Both the position numbers and the translations under genes were made by a program. Under the pieces are notes generated by a model. It did no database searches. It was not told the origin of the DNA and saw nothing but the letters and a program-made list of their open reading frames with translations. From an uncultured Oscillospiraceae bacterium (lineage in GTDB: Bacteria; Bacillota; Clostridia; Oscillospirales; Oscillospiraceae), in the NCBI GenBank assembly GCA_905233785.1, contig CAJOCV010000065.1, forward strand, positions 1 through 18,576: DNA of 18,576 nt. Reading direction: 5' to 3'. The stretch's first letter is position 1. Every line of letters starts with the position of its first letter. Of this stretch, positions 16,666-18,576 are shown in pieces.

Positions 16666-17174
16666 GCCGCATTGAGATCATCCGGGGCGACATTACCCTG
16701 AGCCGCGTGGACGCCATTGTGAACGCCGCCAACTGCTCCCTTCTGGGCGGCGGCGGGGTAGACGGCGCGATCCACCGCGCGGCCGGGCCGGAGCTGCTGG
16801 CCGAGTGCAGAACCCTGCACGGCTGCGAGACCGGCAAGGCCAAGATCACAAAGGGCTACCGCCTCCCGGCAAGGTACGTCATCCACACGCCCGGCCCCGT
16901 CTGGCACGGCGGCGGTCACGGGGAGGAGGAGCTGCTGGCCTCCTGCTATCGCTCCTGCCTGGAGCTTGCGAGCGAGAACGGCTGCAAGACCGTGGATTTT
17001 CCCTCCATCAGCACCGGCGTGTACCGTTTTCCGCTGGAAAAGGCGGCGAAGATCGCCGTCGGCATGATTACCGAGTATTTAAACGCCCACCCCGAGATCG
17101 AGCGCGTGCGCATGGTCTGCTTTGACGCGCGCACCGAGGACTTCTATCTGGACGCGCTGGAGAAGCTTGCATGA
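16662..17174 (+). CDS. Macro domain protein, putative O-acetyl-ADP-ribose deacetylase
   Basis: The 170-residue single-domain protein matches the YmdB/MacroD-type macro fold: IIRGDITLSRVDAIVNAANCSLLGGGGVDGAIHRAAG at the N-terminus supplies the ADP-ribose pocket (NAAN, GGGGVDGAIH), and SISTGVYRFP is the second substrate loop. Relatives hydrolyse O-acetyl-ADP-ribose or remove ADP-ribose from acidic residues; which applies here is not known. It is linked to the clp gene upstream and the DUF523 gene downstream by ATGA overlaps, so all three are translated from one transcript. That points to a stress or protein-quality context, which is inference. Confidence 0.95.
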
Positions 17175-17623
17175 AAACGCTGCTCGTAAGCGCCTGCCTG
17201 CTGGGGGAAAAGTGCAAGTATAACGGCGGGGACAACGCCCTGCCGGAGAAGACGCTCGCCGCCCTGCGGGAGCGGTATCGGCTGATCCCGGTCTGCCCCG
17301 AAACGGCGGGCGGCCTGCCGATCCCGCGCGAGCCCGCCGAGAGAAGGGGAGAGCGCGTGATGAGCCAAAGCGGACGGGATGTGACGGCGCAGTACCGGAA
17401 AGGCGCGGCCTATGCGCTGCGTCTTGCGCGGGAAAACGCCTGCGACACGGCGCTCTTCAAGGAGCGCAGCCCCTCCTGCGGAAGCGGGGAGATCTACGAC
17501 GGCAGCTTTACCCACACGGTAGTTTCCGGTGACGGCGTGGCGGCGGAGACGATAAAGGCCGCAGGCATGATCGTCTGCGGCGAGAGCGAAATACACAGCC
17601 TGCTAAGAGAAACCGAGGCGTGA
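17171..17623 (+). CDS. DUF523 family protein
   Basis: The 150-residue protein matches DUF523: it begins LLVSACLLGEKCKYNGGDN, continues IPVCPETAGGLPIPREPAER, and has KERSPSCGSGEIYDG near the middle. The conserved cysteines (in SACLLG, KCKYNG, VCPE and PSCG) suggest metal or Fe-S binding. The biochemical role is unknown. It is the last gene of the clp-macro-DUF523 unit, with its start overlapping the macro stop as ATGA. A long hairpin at 17668-17708 follows 44 bases after its stop. Confidence 0.92.
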   Translation: MKTLLVSACLLGEKCKYNGGDNALPEKTLAALRERYRLIPVCPETAGGLPIPREPAERRGERVMSQSGRDVTAQYRKGAAYALRLARENACDTALFKERSPSCGSGEIYDGSFTHTVVSGDGVAAETIKAAGMIVCGESEIHSLLRETEA

Positions 17624-17667
17624 ATGAATACGATTCTTCCATAGACCGCAAGGAAGCTTTCCGGTCA

Positions 17668-17708
17668 GAAGAGGCTGTGAAAAAACGAAGTTTTTTCACA
17701 GCCTCTTC
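17668..17708. terminator. Perfect 19-bp hairpin after the clp-macro-DUF523 operon
   Basis: Bases 17668-17686 are the exact reverse complement of 17690-17708, with loop GAA. The inner 31 bases are identical to the hairpin at 61-99 at the other end of the window. The apex is A6/T6 and the base is GAAGAGGCTGTG. Position suggests a 3'-end element, again without a U-tract after the stem. Confidence 0.65.
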
Positions 17709-17771
17709 ATGCATAATGCGCTTTTTCCCGGGAAAGCTATCAGCACCACCGGAAGAAAGGATGCAATGCAT

Positions 17772-18206
17772 ATGATCGAACAGGATACCGTAAAGCTGCT
17801 GCGTGAGTGTGACGCGGGCGTAAAGATGGGCGTGGAGTCCATTGAAGAGGTAATGGACAAGGCGGAGGCCGACGGGATGCGCAAGGCGCTGTTTGACTGC
17901 CGCAGCGAGCATGTAAAGCTGGGTCACGAGATTCAGTCGGAGCTGGACCGCTTTCAGGACGAGGGCAAGAACCCCAATCCCATGGCGGAGAAAATGTCCT
18001 GGATCAAGACGGAAGCCATGCTGCTCATGAAAAACTGCGACGCGACGATCGCCGATCTGATGACCGACGGCTGCAACATGGGCGTCAAGTCCTTAAACCG
18101 CTACCTCAACCAGTACGAGGCGGCAAGCGAGCGCTCCAAGGACATCGCCAAGCGCCTCATCCACCAGGAGCAAACCCTCGCGGAGAACATGCGCGCCTAT
18201 CTCTGA
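17772..18206 (+). CDS. Small four-helix-bundle protein with internal duplication, function unknown
   Basis: This 144-residue protein is rich in Glu, Lys, Ala and Met and looks all-helical. It shows an internal duplication: MGVESIEEVMDKAE (from residue 19) and MGVKSLNRYLNQYE (from residue 103) each begin a helical hairpin of about 42 residues. That suggests a ferritin-like or DUF2383-like bundle, though no metal-ligand ExxH set is obvious. No signal peptide or membrane helix is seen. AAAGGA (17756-17761) is ten bases before the ATG at 17772; an in-frame ATG at 17766 is also possible, and the open frame extends to 17709 at the hairpin. No clear promoter was found. A perfect hairpin follows the stop within four bases. 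Confidence 0.8.
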   Translation: MIEQDTVKLLRECDAGVKMGVESIEEVMDKAEADGMRKALFDCRSEHVKLGHEIQSELDRFQDEGKNPNPMAEKMSWIKTEAMLLMKNCDATIADLMTDGCNMGVKSLNRYLNQYEAASERSKDIAKRLIHQEQTLAENMRAYL

Positions 18207-18209
18207 TAC

Positions 18210-18254
18210 CACAAAATGGCTTAGAAAAACGACGTTTTTCTAAGCCATTTTGTG
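18210..18254. terminator. Perfect 22-bp palindromic hairpin after the small helical protein
   Basis: Bases 18210-18231 are the exact reverse complement of 18233-18254 around a single central A. The apex is AAAAACG/CGTTTTT and the lower stem contains ATGGCTTAG. It has the same architecture as the hairpins at 61 and 17668 but a different base sequence. It directly abuts a heptamer array. Confidence 0.7.
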
Positions 18255-18402
18255 AGTTTTCAGTTTTTAGTTTTCAGGCAGAAATCCGGAACTTTTTGCA
18301 CGATTTTTCACTCCATACAATCGTCAACAGGATCCGCTTTCTTCTTTTATCGGGCGTAGCGTATGATCGGTATGCTTCGTTTTCTTTTCTGAAAACTGAG
18401 AA
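18255..18402. repeat. Heptamer-repeat element (CTGAAAA type), right copy with inverted ends
   Basis: The left end has AGTTTTC, AGTTTTT, AGTTTTC (18255-18275), followed by CAGAAATCCGGA and TGCAC. This is the inverted counterpart of positions 62-10 at the window start. The right end (18389-18402) has CTGAAAA and CTGAGAA followed by CCGGAT. The two ends face each other across about 110 bases with no convincing gene or promoter, which may be the body of a small non-coding element. Nothing else is recognised between 18207 and 18416. Confidence 0.6.
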
Positions 18403-18416
18403 CCGGATATCGAAAA

Positions 18417-18576
18417 CTATTTCAGATTGCCGAACAGACCTCTGAGCAGGGAACTGGCGCCGCTGCGCATGACGGAGCTGAGGGCGTTGGAGGCGGCGCG
18501 CTTGGCGATGGTGGCGGCGCTCGTCGTCTTGCCGCCGGTGGCGGCGTTCACAAGATTGTGGCTCACGGCGCTGGCC
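18417..18576 (-). CDS. C-terminal end of a gene, possibly a HerA-like DUF853 ATPase (partial)
   Basis: Only the last 53 codons are present, ending at TAG (18417-18419). The readable tail runs ASAVSHNLVNAATGG, KTTSAATIAKRAASNALSS, VMRSGASSLLRGLFGNLK. This Ala/Ser-rich, basic tail with a final RGLFGxLK resembles the end of DUF853/YjgR-type HerA-like ATPases in Clostridia. The identification rests on the tail alone. The frame is favoured by GC-rich third positions. It converges on the small helical protein gene, with the repeat element between them. Confidence 0.5.
   Translation of the reverse strand, partial: ASAVSHNLVNAATGGKTTSAATIAKRAASNALSSVMRSGASSLLRGLFGNLK

Noticed and set aside
17644..17666. 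Imperfect inverted repeat GACCG...CGGTC before the 17668 hairpin as a separate terminator
   Set aside because: The stem has bulges, no T-run follows, and the adjacent perfect hairpin explains the position better.

Overview
The window looks like chromosomal DNA from a GC-rich anaerobic Firmicute, probably an Oscillospiraceae/Clostridia relative. The evidence is strong Shine-Dalgarno (SD) sequences, the ecfA1-ecfA2-ecfT-truA gene order typical of Firmicutes, a ClpE-type zinc-finger Clp ATPase, a GH25 lysozyme behind a short wall-binding-like repeat, and many small palindromic or heptameric intergenic repeats. The taxon is inferred from gene content, not from a database search. No tRNA, rRNA, CRISPR array or transposase gene was seen.

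Left half (88-7379, minus strand). A promoter at 7434-7461 drives four overlapping genes: a TerB_N/TerB_C protein with an MmcQ/YjbR-like N-terminus, a BrxD-like (DUF2791) P-loop ATPase, a large Lhr/BrxHI-like SF2 helicase, and a DUF5131 (phage Gp37/Gp68, radical-SAM-like) protein. Downstream lie tspO, whose ribosome binding site sits in a strong hairpin, and msrA. The four-gene unit has BREX-type motor proteins but no BREX methyltransferase or PglZ. It is the best candidate here for a poorly described DNA-processing or defence system.

Middle (7538-9983, plus strand). A near-consensus promoter drives a GNAT acetyltransferase and a GH25 lysozyme coupled by an ATGA overlap. The lysozyme lacks its usual C-terminus, and the DNA just downstream looks like a frameshifted remnant of it. 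A second good promoter precedes an RlmI-like SAM methyltransferase.

Right half (10102-18206, plus strand). The housekeeping block is ecfA1-ecfA2-ecfT (energising module of ECF vitamin/metal importers), truA, cvpA, a ClpE-like ATPase, a macro-domain protein, a DUF523 protein and a small four-helix-bundle hypothetical. clp, macro and DUF523 are joined by ATGA overlaps. A minus-strand gene, possibly a HerA/DUF853 ATPase, enters at the right edge with only its last 53 codons.

Repeats. Five successive spacers in the right half (methyltransferase/ecfA1, ecfA1/ecfA2, ecfT/truA, truA/cvpA, cvpA/clp) carry dispersed repeats. They are of two kinds: period-7 tandem repeats (GTGAAAA, GTGGYCA), sometimes as arms of a palindromic element, and GTAGGG-led palindromes. 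CTGAAAA heptamer arrays next to long perfect hairpins lie at both ends of the window in inverted orientation. Several genes behind these repeats have weak or no SD sequence, and two stop codons fall inside the first heptamer.
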